From assembly GCF_030151085.1 (NCBI RefSeq), contig NZ_JASLER010000081.1, positions 24,367 to 88,366 on the forward strand: 64,000 nt of DNA. The letters run 5' to 3'. Below the pieces are notes generated by a model. It worked only from the letters and a program-made list of their open reading frames with translations, did not search any database and had not been told where the DNA came from. Below, one piece after another: positions 44,901-52,648 of the stretch. The stretch's first letter is position 1. The number at the start of each line of letters is the position of its first letter. This DNA comes from Bacteroides sp. (GTDB lineage: Bacteria > Bacteroidota > Bacteroidia > Bacteroidales > Bacteroidaceae). The position numbers and the translations under genes are program-made.

Positions 44901-45214
44901 TCTTCGATGGTTTTGACACTCCGAACTGGAAATACATGTCGGCAGCCATGCTCGAAGACGGCGACTACTTCAAGATTCAGAACGTGACTATCGGTTACGA
45001 CTTCAAGCGTCTGTGGAAGTCTTGTCCACTCCAGCAGCTCCGGGTTTATGTGGCAGCCAACAACCTTTACACCTTTACCAAGTACACCGGTATGGATCCG
45101 GAAATCGGCTCCAATGGTGGAGCGAGTGATGACTACTCCTGGGCAGGCGGTATAGATACGGGTGTTTATCCTTCATCCCGCACCTACTTGGTTGGTGTAA
45201 ATCTTAAGTTCTAA
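41981..45214 (+). CDS. SusC/RagA-type TonB-linked transporter of PUL B
   Basis: The 1077-aa protein has a signal peptide ending near AIAQ. The carboxypeptidase-regulatory-like domain reads YITGTVVDDFGEPIIGANI, followed by the signature LDDVVVVGYGVQKKK, a plug ending SAAIYGARAANGVILITTKQG, and a barrel closing in YLVGVNLKF. It imports oligosaccharides with the SusD encoded 20 bp downstream. Relative to its neighbours the gene uses many C-ending codons and is visibly richer in G+C, as are the next two genes. This fits either high expression or a separate origin of the three-gene operon. The motif cluster upstream ties it to the HTCS at 29924-34000. Confidence 0.96.
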   Translation: MCIKTIKSWLASALFVLFASGAPGFVSGGGNIAIAQTQYITGTVVDDFGEPIIGANIRVKGTTKGTITDIDGKFSLDVASGQTIEVSFVGFSTQTIAAASGMKIILKEDAQSLDDVVVVGYGVQKKKLVTGATVQVKGDDIQKLSTTSALTAMQSQSPGVTIMQKNGQAGEGFKVNIRGLGTTGNSDPLYVIDGVAGGNLNDLNPADIESIDVLKDAASAAIYGARAANGVILITTKQGKAGKLQISYDGYYGQQYLYKAPDVLNAQEYIYSRQLREFNGGAAVPDWQAKLPAAIYERLFDAEGNVLKNGWKGTNWIDESYHKGAVTQNHSINLMGGSDASKFSFGFSYTGQDGILGGENQSQFDRYNIRLNSSHTLLRSKDNSYNVITLGENVNIGHGSKTGISQGSMYWNNVHDLLNANPLLPVRDANGNYYTNAEMSADGWTLGAAINPLAIANTTSQGLNESNNWNVNASAYLEIQPIRNLIYKSQFSYRFGNSSYRTMTRVHSSGTNVATQNNASQSTDSWSNISFENTLSYKLDINKHNIDIVLGQTIEQNKFGEHLEANGNNLLFGDSWDHAYLDNAQIKKLADVSVGGHPAYDSSLASFFGRVNYNFNEKYMLQATVRADGSSNFARGQRWGIFPSASAGWVVTNEEFMESVRGVMDFLKIRASWGQNGNCNIPNFQYLTQVGFNDSDAYYFGVGNHEEATTGGSFNVLGNPKLTWETSEQLNIGIDARFLDSRLGLAFDWYKKSTKDWLVRAPILGVYGIGAPYINGGNVDNKGIELSLSWNDQLKNGLRYGITANMSYNKNEVTKLANAEGIIHGPGAVWHQLEGEVYRAQIGKPIGFFYGYDTNGVFQNGEQIRQFSEKYEDKLHGGNDKLKPGDIIYRDVTGDGVIDDNDRTMIGDPHPDVTMGLNINLGYKGFDFSVTGAGAFGQQILRTWANQDFLTENLNKKIVYGSWKGEGTSNKLPLFDGFDTPNWKYMSAAMLEDGDYFKIQNVTIGYDFKRLWKSCPLQQLRVYVAANNLYTFTKYTGMDPEIGSNGGASDDYSWAGGIDTGVYPSSRTYLVGVNLKF

Positions 45215-45234
45215 TCACCTTAATATATTATAAT

Positions 45235-46992
45235 ATGAAATTCAATAAATTATTTATACTTGGGATTGCATCCATGCTCACCTTCTCCGGTTGTGATGAC
45301 TTCCTCGACTCGCAGGACTACACCGGCAAAAACGGCACCAACTTCCCATCAACAACCGAAGACGTTAACAAAATGGTAGCCGCCGTTTATAAGTCAACCT
45401 TCTACGGTCCATTTCAGGGCAACAACCTTGAACAGTATTTCTCAGTGGCAAACATCATGTCGGATGACATGTTTGGCGGTGCCGGAGTCGGCGACCCCTG
45501 GTGGCAAGGTTTAGACCATCTGATGTATGCCCAAACCAACCAAATGCAAGATTTGTGGACATATTCCTACGAGGCCATTGCCCGCGCCAACTCCGCTTTG
45601 GCCGTGATAGACAACATTCCGGATGAAGAAACACGCAACCAGACTAAAGGGGAACTCCTTTTTATGCGTGCTTATAATTACTACAACCTGGTGTTGGCCT
45701 TCAACAATGTCCCAATCATTGAAAAAGCCCCGGAGACGGTGGAAGAAGCACAGATTGCTCCCGAACAACGCGAGGGCAAGGAAGTCCTGAAGCTGATTGC
45801 CGACGACCTCTATGAAGCCTGCGAATGCATGCCGAGCTACCCATACGACGGCTGGAGCAAGCTGGCATTCGGTAAGGTGTCCCGTTGGGCGGCCGAAACC
45901 CTGCTGGCCCGCGCCTTCCTTTTCTACACAGGCTTCTATGGCGAATCGGAGATGCCCAAGACAGAAGGTTCCATCAACAAGCAATATGTAGTTGAGAAAC
46001 TGGACGATTGCATCAAGAACTCCGGTCATGACCTGTTGACTGACTACCGCTCACTTTGGGCCTATTCAAACCAATACACTGCCAAAGATTACGACTTCGT
46101 AAATGATATGATTGAAGCAGGTACCTGTTACAAGGAAGGCAACAAGGAGGTGATCCTTGCCATCAACTTCCAGTATCAACCGGCATGGTCCGACAAGCTC
46201 CACCTGACCAACCAATATGGTCTGTTCTTCGGCATCCGCGCAGACAATAACAATGCGGACGATGATCGTTTCCATGCGGGCACAGCTACCTCCGTTTATC
46301 CATTCAGCACCGGCTGGGGCTGCGGCACCGTGGCAACAAACCTCGTGTCAGACTGGAAGAACATCGAACCTAACGATCCACGCCGCGATGCTTCCATCCT
46401 CGCATTCCCGGCAAGTTTGAAGCCCGAGACCTTCTCAGATGCTTGCGAACTTACCATGTATCACAACAAGAAGATTCCTTCCGTACGTTCGACCGGCGGT
46501 AAAAGGCTTTCATGGTCGCTCGACCAAATGGGTGCTGACCCAGCTGAAACCGGTAACTACCAGGCCTCCAACTGTACGCCTCTCATCGTCTACCGTTTTG
46601 CCGATGTGCTTCTGATGTACTCCGAACTGACACAAGATGCAGCCACGCTGAACCGTGTACGCAATCGTGCCGGCTTGCCCGCCGTGGCCTATAGCGACCA
46701 AGCCCTGCGCAACGAGCGCCGCTGGGAGCTTGCATTCGAAGGAAGCCGTTGGGACGACTTGCGCCGTTGGGGCATTGCCGGTGAAGCTCTTACCAGACAA
46801 GCAGGTCAGGTGATGTACAATTGCGGCAAACCGACTACCATGCCCGAAGCCGGTGGTGGCTACAAGCAACGCTATAACGAAACCAAGGGTTTCTATCGCA
46901 TTCCGAAGTCCCAAATCGACCTTTCGGGCGGCACATACAAGCAAAACGCCGGATGGGAAGACGATACCAAGACTCAATTTGCAGGTTATTAA
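45235..46992 (+). CDS. SusD/RagB-family lipoprotein of PUL B
   Basis: The 585-aa lipoprotein has a lipobox FSGC followed by acidic residues (DDFLDSQD), as in surface lipoproteins of Bacteroides. SusD hallmarks include NKMVAAVYKSTFYG, GELLFMRAYNYYNLVLAF and the C-terminal NERRWELAFEGSRWDDLRRW, with GFYRIPKSQIDLSGG near the end. It is the binding partner of the SusC that ends 20 bp upstream. A small lipoprotein gene follows 19 bp downstream, completing a SusC-SusD-SusE-like order. Confidence 0.95.
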   Translation: MKFNKLFILGIASMLTFSGCDDFLDSQDYTGKNGTNFPSTTEDVNKMVAAVYKSTFYGPFQGNNLEQYFSVANIMSDDMFGGAGVGDPWWQGLDHLMYAQTNQMQDLWTYSYEAIARANSALAVIDNIPDEETRNQTKGELLFMRAYNYYNLVLAFNNVPIIEKAPETVEEAQIAPEQREGKEVLKLIADDLYEACECMPSYPYDGWSKLAFGKVSRWAAETLLARAFLFYTGFYGESEMPKTEGSINKQYVVEKLDDCIKNSGHDLLTDYRSLWAYSNQYTAKDYDFVNDMIEAGTCYKEGNKEVILAINFQYQPAWSDKLHLTNQYGLFFGIRADNNNADDDRFHAGTATSVYPFSTGWGCGTVATNLVSDWKNIEPNDPRRDASILAFPASLKPETFSDACELTMYHNKKIPSVRSTGGKRLSWSLDQMGADPAETGNYQASNCTPLIVYRFADVLLMYSELTQDAATLNRVRNRAGLPAVAYSDQALRNERRWELAFEGSRWDDLRRWGIAGEALTRQAGQVMYNCGKPTTMPEAGGGYKQRYNETKGFYRIPKSQIDLSGGTYKQNAGWEDDTKTQFAGY

Positions 46993-47011
46993 TTCTTAAT
47001 AGGTAGATAAT

Positions 47012-47722
47012 ATGAAAAAGATAATGCTAACATTGGCAACTGTATTGGCTTTCACATTCACTGCTTGTGACCCTGTTGAGGACTTTACAAAGAATACAGC
47101 TTCCAATTATTCAGAAGAACAAATCGATGCCACCCTCATACAGAATGGTGGCGATAACCTAGTAGAGGTGACTGTGCACAGCAATGCCACCGCACAAATA
47201 TCGAACGGCAAGCAGAACTTCAAGGCCAACTATGCCAAAGTGGTGATGCGCGAAATGGGCGAGAACTTCATCTACGTCAAGCTTTTCAACGCTAACGGTT
47301 CCATTACCGAACGTCAGTATCCCATCGAAGTTACCAATATGAAGTATGAGTTACCGATTCTTGAAACCATCATCTGGCAGGGCGAACAGTCTTGCGGCGG
47401 TTGGGACGGTGCCGGTCTCCGCTTCAGCGACACCGAAGGTAAGGGATTACCAACTTTGAGCGATGACACTTATGACTGGATGGTAGGCAAGGTACTGAGC
47501 CTGGACATCAAAGCCGTGAATGGCGATGGTACTACTATCCGCGTGACAAACGGGCACTGGAGTAAAGAATATGTTTCTGACACCCCTGTCACTCCCGGAA
47601 AGTTCCAGTTTGAATTCACTCAGGAAATGTGCGACCAATGTAAGAAGGGCGGTGAAGGTAGAGACCTATTGTTTGTAAGTAACAACGGCATTACCATCTC
47701 CAAGTTCTACTTCGAACTGTAA
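47012..47722 (+). CDS. Small surface lipoprotein, candidate glycan-binding protein (SusE-position)
   Basis: The 236-aa lipoprotein has a lipobox FTAC followed by DPVED. The N-terminal half looks like an immunoglobulin-type sandwich. The C-terminal half contains TIIWQGEQSCGGWDGAGLRF and TYDWMVGKVLSLDIKAV, with several tryptophans, which could form a carbohydrate-binding sandwich. In PULs a lipoprotein in this place usually binds glycan at the surface, but I do not recognise the family. It shares the C-rich codon use of the SusC and SusD before it and ends at a strong terminator. Confidence 0.7.
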   Translation: MKKIMLTLATVLAFTFTACDPVEDFTKNTASNYSEEQIDATLIQNGGDNLVEVTVHSNATAQISNGKQNFKANYAKVVMREMGENFIYVKLFNANGSITERQYPIEVTNMKYELPILETIIWQGEQSCGGWDGAGLRFSDTEGKGLPTLSDDTYDWMVGKVLSLDIKAVNGDGTTIRVTNGHWSKEYVSDTPVTPGKFQFEFTQEMCDQCKKGGEGRDLLFVSNNGITISKFYFEL

Positions 47723-47745
47723 CACAGCCCCTATCCCCTAAGTAT

Positions 47746-47786
47746 AAGGCCATGTCAGTAAGGTAATAACCTTTTGACATGGCCTT
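47746..47786. terminator. Bidirectional terminator between PUL B and PUL C
   Basis: AAGGCCATGTCA (47746-47757) pairs perfectly with TGACATGGCCTT (47775-47786), followed by TTTAAT. An inner AAGGT / AACCTT adds to the stem. It lies between convergent operon ends. Confidence 0.9.
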
Positions 47787-47798
47787 TTTAATAGATGA

Positions 47799-49130
47799 CT
47801 ATTTAGTCGTTGAAAAACCTAACTTGTTTAACCCCTGTTGTACATCAGGATGACTCATGAAGAGTTTCCAAAGCAGTCCGGTACGGTAATTCTCTATCAT
47901 TACAGCTATCGGGCCCTGGTCGATGGCAAGATAACGCTGCGGGTACCAGTTGTCCGTTTCGCTGAAAGCGTCGTAGAAACCGTAAGGGCCGAATACTTTG
48001 TCACCCATCTCATAGAGGTGGCGCATTACTTGCATGGACTCTTCCGGTGTGTAAACGATGGAGGAAAGAGCGGCAGTGGGGGAGATGACTCCTTGGTCAT
48101 CGCGCTCATTGGGGGCATGGGCGGCATAGCCGTTTACGGAATAACTTGCTGTTAATCCCCAGCAATCGGGACCGAATCCTTTGTACTTCTTCGGATTACG
48201 AACACAATAAGCACGGTTTACGAGTGTTAAGTTACGCATTTTGTCGAAATAGCTGTTGCAGTATTCATCTTTCAATCCGGTAGGATTAAGACCTAAGAAC
48301 GAATAGTGCGCCCAGAAAAGTGGACCAGCTTTTGTGCCTTGATAGCGCAGGTGTAATTCGATATCTTCTACCTTGTGCGGTTCTACGATAGCTCCGTTTT
48401 CTGCCCATCCTTCGTGATAAACGGCAGCGGGGACACCATGAGTAGGTGAAGCGGCGGCAAGAATATACATAATGAGGCATTCGTTGTAGCCATGAACGGG
48501 GAAGTTCATTTCCCATGCGTATTCGGGGCTCCAATGCCAATAAAGAACATTCTGGTCGTTCTGGCGATAGAAATTCCAATCTACTTCGCGCCATATTTTA
48601 TCGATACGGGCTGCAAGGGCTTGCTCCTGTTCGTTACCTTTTACATAGTATTGATGTACGGCAAGGAGAGCTTGTATAATGAAGGCAGTTTCTACCAAGT
48701 CACCACCATTGTCTTTCTTACCGAAAGGCTTCACTTTGCCTGTATCACCATACCACCAGTGAGGGTAGGCACCATGAAAACGGTCGGCTGTTTCGAGGAA
48801 AGTGATAATCTTCTCCATACGGGCAAGACCTTCTTCACGTGTCACGTAGCCACGGTCGATACCTGCCAAAACTGCCATGATACCGAAACCGCTACCACCG
48901 GAGGTTACTACATTCTGATCGTTTTCAGGATAGATGCCATCAATATGGACGCGTTCGCGTGCCAGTCCGCTATTAGGTTCGGCACCGTCCCAAAAGTAAT
49001 TGAAGGTTCTGCGTTGAACGGTATCCAACAAGGCGTCATCACTCAACTGTTCCTGAGTTGTAGCAGGGCTTTTACATTGTGTAAAGCCGAGCAGTAGAGT
49101 AAGCAATAATAAGCTATATTTTATTCTCAT
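47799..49130 (-). CDS. GH144-like endo-beta-1,2-glucanase, copy 1 (glucoamylase-like fold)
   Basis: The 443-aa lipoprotein has a lipobox GFTQC and then the glucoamylase-like (PF10091-type) alpha/alpha-barrel. Typical parts are RRTFNYFWDGAEPNSGLARER, GGSGFGIMAVLAGIDRGYVTR, ADRFHGAYPHWWYGDTG and the late SETDNWYPQRYLAIDQGPI. Proteins of this kind beside a GH3 of the present type are GH144 endo-beta-1,2-glucanases that release sophoro-oligosaccharides; the link is from recalled family knowledge. It is the last gene of the second copy of PUL C. A sister of identical length lies at 57636-58967. Confidence 0.85.
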   Translation of the reverse strand: MRIKYSLLLLTLLLGFTQCKSPATTQEQLSDDALLDTVQRRTFNYFWDGAEPNSGLARERVHIDGIYPENDQNVVTSGGSGFGIMAVLAGIDRGYVTREEGLARMEKIITFLETADRFHGAYPHWWYGDTGKVKPFGKKDNGGDLVETAFIIQALLAVHQYYVKGNEQEQALAARIDKIWREVDWNFYRQNDQNVLYWHWSPEYAWEMNFPVHGYNECLIMYILAAASPTHGVPAAVYHEGWAENGAIVEPHKVEDIELHLRYQGTKAGPLFWAHYSFLGLNPTGLKDEYCNSYFDKMRNLTLVNRAYCVRNPKKYKGFGPDCWGLTASYSVNGYAAHAPNERDDQGVISPTAALSSIVYTPEESMQVMRHLYEMGDKVFGPYGFYDAFSETDNWYPQRYLAIDQGPIAVMIENYRTGLLWKLFMSHPDVQQGLNKLGFSTTK

Positions 49131-49182
49131 ATCTTTTTTACATTATCTGTTTTACCTAATTTACCTATCTGTTTCTTTCAGA

Positions 49183-50067
49183 TTACTTACCGTTTTCGTC
49201 AATCGTTAAGTTGACAAGTACAGGGAAGTGGTCGGAGAGGCATACATTGTCGGGAGTATCTTGAACTACGCGGTAACGGTCTACTTTTGCTTCATCCGTT
49301 ACGAATATGTAATCCAGTAACACACGTTCTTCCAGTGGCAAACGGAAGAAATCATGGAAAGACCATGACGGACCGTATGTGATGGCAGCTTTCTCAGAAG
49401 CATTCTTCATTCCACCTGCTTCTAATACCTTTAACGGGTCTTCCCCTAGGTTACAGTTAAAGTCACCTGTTACGAAAGCGGGCATACCCGGTGCTAATTC
49501 TTTGATTTTGTTCAGGACGAGTTGGATACCTTCCTTGCGGGCTACCACTCCGTCGTTATCGAGGTGGGTATTAAAGAAAGCAAGTTTCTTACCATTGCTC
49601 TTTTCTTGCAGGATAACCCAAGTAGCTATGCGGTTGTATGAGGCGTCCCAACCTCTTACACCGATGCTGTCAGGGTGTTCGCTGAGGGCGAAGTTGCCGG
49701 AATCTACTAAAGTAAAACGTGCAGTATTAAAGAATACGGGACAATATTCGCCTGCTTCTTTTCCATCGTCACGACCTACACCTATAGCCGTGTATTGGGG
49801 AAGTCCTTGTTTCAGATCTTCCATTTGGTTGTGGCATACCTCTTGCATACCCAGTAGGTCGGGTTGGTAGTAGGTAATCATTTTGCAAACATCGTCTTTG
49901 CGGTATTTCCAGTTGTTGGCACTGTCCGAGGGGGCATCCAGACGGATGTTGAAAGTCATCACTTCCAGTGGCTGCTTGCTCTGTGCAGGCTGGCTTTTGC
50001 AGCTTGTGAGGAGGAAGAGACCACAGGCGCAAAAGAGCAGAGGCTTGAGAAATCTTGTGTAGTTCAT
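49183..50067 (-). CDS. Endonuclease/exonuclease/phosphatase-family lipoprotein
   Basis: The 294-aa lipoprotein has a lipobox LTSC. The EEP fold is complete: LEVMTFNIRLD, LLGMQEVCHNQ (metal-binding Glu), FFNTHLDNDG, FVTGDFNCN, LDYIFVTDEAKV and LSDHFPVLVNL. The superfamily cleaves phosphoesters of nucleic acids, lipids or sugars; exported Bacteroides members are of unknown substrate. It sits between GH3 and GH144 in this copy of the locus only. The sister copy has these two genes 11 bp apart. It may act on phosphorylated glycan decorations, but this is a guess. Confidence 0.85.
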   Translation of the reverse strand: MNYTRFLKPLLFCACGLFLLTSCKSQPAQSKQPLEVMTFNIRLDAPSDSANNWKYRKDDVCKMITYYQPDLLGMQEVCHNQMEDLKQGLPQYTAIGVGRDDGKEAGEYCPVFFNTARFTLVDSGNFALSEHPDSIGVRGWDASYNRIATWVILQEKSNGKKLAFFNTHLDNDGVVARKEGIQLVLNKIKELAPGMPAFVTGDFNCNLGEDPLKVLEAGGMKNASEKAAITYGPSWSFHDFFRLPLEERVLLDYIFVTDEAKVDRYRVVQDTPDNVCLSDHFPVLVNLTIDENGK

Positions 50068-50116
50068 GTTTTCCTTATTTTAAAGTAATATATATGATTG
50101 AAATGGATGATATTTT

Positions 50117-50220
50117 CCCCGTTTGCCGGATGTATATATCCAGCGTATTGGAAGTATAGATCCAGCGCGTTGGAAGTATAGATCCAACACGAGGGATATA
50201 TACTTCCAACAGCCCATGTT
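50117..50220. repeat. 22-bp phased array B (arms TCCAR / TGGAA)
   Basis: Units start at 50117, 50139, 50161, 50183 and 50205, all exactly 22 bp apart. The best two are TCCAG-N5-TGGAA-GTATAGA. The first unit keeps the spacer form (GTATATA) with changed arms, and the fourth and fifth keep TCCAA. The array fills the gap between GH3 (upstream) and the EEP gene on the minus strand. Confidence 0.78.
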
Positions 50221-50221
50221 T

Positions 50222-52543
50222 TTACTTCAGTGTCAGACGAGCTGTTTTCACCGTTTGGCTGCTGCCACCAATCATTACATCAAAGTCTCCCGGTTCTACT
50301 ACATGCTTCATTTCGTAGTTGTAGAAGCGCAATAATTCAGGAGTGATCTTGAAGGATACTGTCTTGCTTTCTCCTGCTTTAACCCAGATTTTCTCGAAAC
50401 CTTTCAGTTCCTTTACCGGGCGGGTAATACTTCCTACAAGGTCACGGATATAAAGTTGAACAACTTCGGCACCATCACGTTTGCCTGTATTGGTTACGGT
50501 TACTGTAGCCGTAACAGAACCATCCAGCCCCATGGTCGGAGTGCTTAGAGCAACATCGCTGAATTGGAAACTTGTATAAGACAAACCATATCCGAATGGG
50601 TACAGCGGTTCATTATCTACGTCCAGATAGTTGCTGCGGAACTTTTCGAACCACTTGCCTTCTGCCAACGGACGACCTGTATTCTTATGATTGTAGAACA
50701 AAGGTATCTGACCTACATTCTTAGGGAAAGTCATCGTCAGCTTACCGCTTGGGTTTACATCACCGAACAATACATCACCGATAGCGTATGCGGCTTCACT
50801 ACCACCGAACCATACATTCAAGATAGCAGGTACATTTTCCTGTTCCCAGGTCAACGTCAACGGGCGACCGGCGAAGAGGGTCAGCACTACGGGTTTTCCG
50901 GTTTTCAGCAATGCTTCCAATAGGGTACGCTGTACATCGGGGATATTCAGGTCTGAACGGCTTGAACTTTCACCACTCATTTCAGAAGACTCACCAATGG
51001 CTGCAACAATTACGTCTGCACCGGCAGCTACTTTCAGAGCTTCGTCCAGCATTTCCTTATCTGTACGGTTATCACGATTCAGTGAACGACCAAACATAGT
51101 AGCACGTTCTTCGTAAGCGGCATCGCCGATCAGGTTGCTACCTTTGGCGTAAGTGATATTCACTTTACCGGCGGTCATTTCTTTTAAGCCTTCATAGAGC
51201 GAAGGATAGTCTTCGAGACGTGCAGCTACGCTCCAAGTACCGGGCATGTTGCTGCGGGTATTGCCCAACGGACCGATTACGGCAACCGTACCTTTCTTCT
51301 GCAATGGAAGAACAGGTGCTTGACCGACTACTGCGGGTTGATTTTTCAATAAGACAAAGCTTTCACTTGCGATCTTACGGGCAGCATCACGATGTTCTTT
51401 CGTAAAGATATCGCGGGCGGGACGTTTCAGGTCACAATATTTGTAAGGGTTGTCAAATAATCCTAGTTTGTATTTAGCTTCGAGGATGCGACGACATGCT
51501 GTATTCAAAGTCTCCACATTGATTTTGCCTTCGTCGATGGATTTCTTGATAGTACCTACGAAACCTTCGCTTACCATATCCATATCTACACCTGCTTCGA
51601 GTGCGCGGGCAGATACGGTTTGCAAATCACCGATACCGTGTTGTATCATCTCGGCGATACCGGTAAAGTCTGTTACAACGAAACCATTGAAGCCCCATTG
51701 TTTACGCAGTACATCGGTCATCAACCATTTGTTGGCAGTGGCGGGTACACCGTCCACCTCGTTGAAGGAAGCCATTACACTACCTACACCGGCGTCAACA
51801 GCAGCCTGATAAGGATATAAGTACTCATTGAACATACGGTTGTGGCTCATATCTACCGTATTGTAATCACGTCCGGCTTCACCGGCTCCATAAAGGGCAA
51901 AGTGCTTCACGCACGCCATTATTTCATCATTGCGTTTCAGTTGGTCCTTCAGGTTAACACCTTGATAACCCAATACCATAGCACGTGCAATAGCACCACC
52001 TAAGAACGGGTCTTCACCATTACCTTCACTGACACGTCCCCAGCGTGGGTCGCGGCTGATGTCTACCATCGGGCTGAATGTCCACGAGATACCGTCAGCA
52101 CTAGCTTCAACAGCTGCAATACGGGCAGATTTCTCAATGGCTTCCATATTCCAGGTACAGGATAATCCCAATGGGATAGGGAATACTGTTTCGTATCCGT
52201 GTATTACGTCCATACCAAACAGCAAGGGAATACCCAGACGAGAATTCTCTACAGCCAGTTTCTGTACATCTTTTATTTTAGCTACACCTTTCAGATTGAA
52301 AAGTCCGCCAACCAGACCTTGTTCAATCTTCTTGGCTACATCGCTACTCTTGGCTTGACCGGTAGTGATTTCTCCCGTTACGGGTAGGTTCAACTGCCCA
52401 ATCTTTTCTTCCACGGTCATCTTCTTCATCAGTGCGTCGATGTAGCGATCCATGTCTTGCGGAGATTTTTGCGCCTGTATGCTGTTTGCACTCATCAGAG
52501 CAGCAGCCAGCAACAAGCTTGTTCTTCTGAAAACTTTCTTCAT
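50222..52543 (-). CDS. GH3 beta-glucosidase of beta-1,2-glucan type, copy 1
   Basis: The 773-aa exported enzyme starts MKKVFRRTSLLLAAALMSA. It has MTVEEKIGQLNLPVTGEI, FGMDVIHGYETVFPIPLGL, KHFALYGAGEAGRDYNTVDM, and nucleophile D292 in FVVTDFTGIAEM (Thr-Asp-Phe where many GH3 enzymes have Ser-Asp-Trp). The second domain (SSEMSGESSSRSDLNIP) and the fibronectin-like end (GAEVVQLYIRDLVGSITRPV) are complete. It closely resembles the sophorose-cleaving GH3 found with GH144 in B. thetaiotaomicron, as recalled. The sister at 58979-61300 has the same length and the same nucleophile position. Confidence 0.92.
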   Translation of the reverse strand: MKKVFRRTSLLLAAALMSANSIQAQKSPQDMDRYIDALMKKMTVEEKIGQLNLPVTGEITTGQAKSSDVAKKIEQGLVGGLFNLKGVAKIKDVQKLAVENSRLGIPLLFGMDVIHGYETVFPIPLGLSCTWNMEAIEKSARIAAVEASADGISWTFSPMVDISRDPRWGRVSEGNGEDPFLGGAIARAMVLGYQGVNLKDQLKRNDEIMACVKHFALYGAGEAGRDYNTVDMSHNRMFNEYLYPYQAAVDAGVGSVMASFNEVDGVPATANKWLMTDVLRKQWGFNGFVVTDFTGIAEMIQHGIGDLQTVSARALEAGVDMDMVSEGFVGTIKKSIDEGKINVETLNTACRRILEAKYKLGLFDNPYKYCDLKRPARDIFTKEHRDAARKIASESFVLLKNQPAVVGQAPVLPLQKKGTVAVIGPLGNTRSNMPGTWSVAARLEDYPSLYEGLKEMTAGKVNITYAKGSNLIGDAAYEERATMFGRSLNRDNRTDKEMLDEALKVAAGADVIVAAIGESSEMSGESSSRSDLNIPDVQRTLLEALLKTGKPVVLTLFAGRPLTLTWEQENVPAILNVWFGGSEAAYAIGDVLFGDVNPSGKLTMTFPKNVGQIPLFYNHKNTGRPLAEGKWFEKFRSNYLDVDNEPLYPFGYGLSYTSFQFSDVALSTPTMGLDGSVTATVTVTNTGKRDGAEVVQLYIRDLVGSITRPVKELKGFEKIWVKAGESKTVSFKITPELLRFYNYEMKHVVEPGDFDVMIGGSSQTVKTARLTLK

Positions 52544-52573
52544 ACTATGTCTTGTTTGGGTATTTATTCAAGT

Positions 52574-52630
52574 TTCGCAAGTTAATGATAATTTGACACA
52601 AAATGTATGTAACTATCATTAACTTGCGAA
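52574..52630 (-). terminator. Perfect 17-bp hairpin between SusD and GH3
   Basis: TTCGCAAGTTAATGATA (52574-52590) and TATCATTAACTTGCGAA (52614-52630) are exact inverses around a 23-nt loop. It lies 18 bp after the SusD start-to-stop end on the minus strand and 30 bp before GH3. With no U-run it may act as an attenuator or an RNA end-protecting stem rather than a full terminator. Confidence 0.75.
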
Positions 52631-52648
52631 GACTTTTAGTTCATAAGA

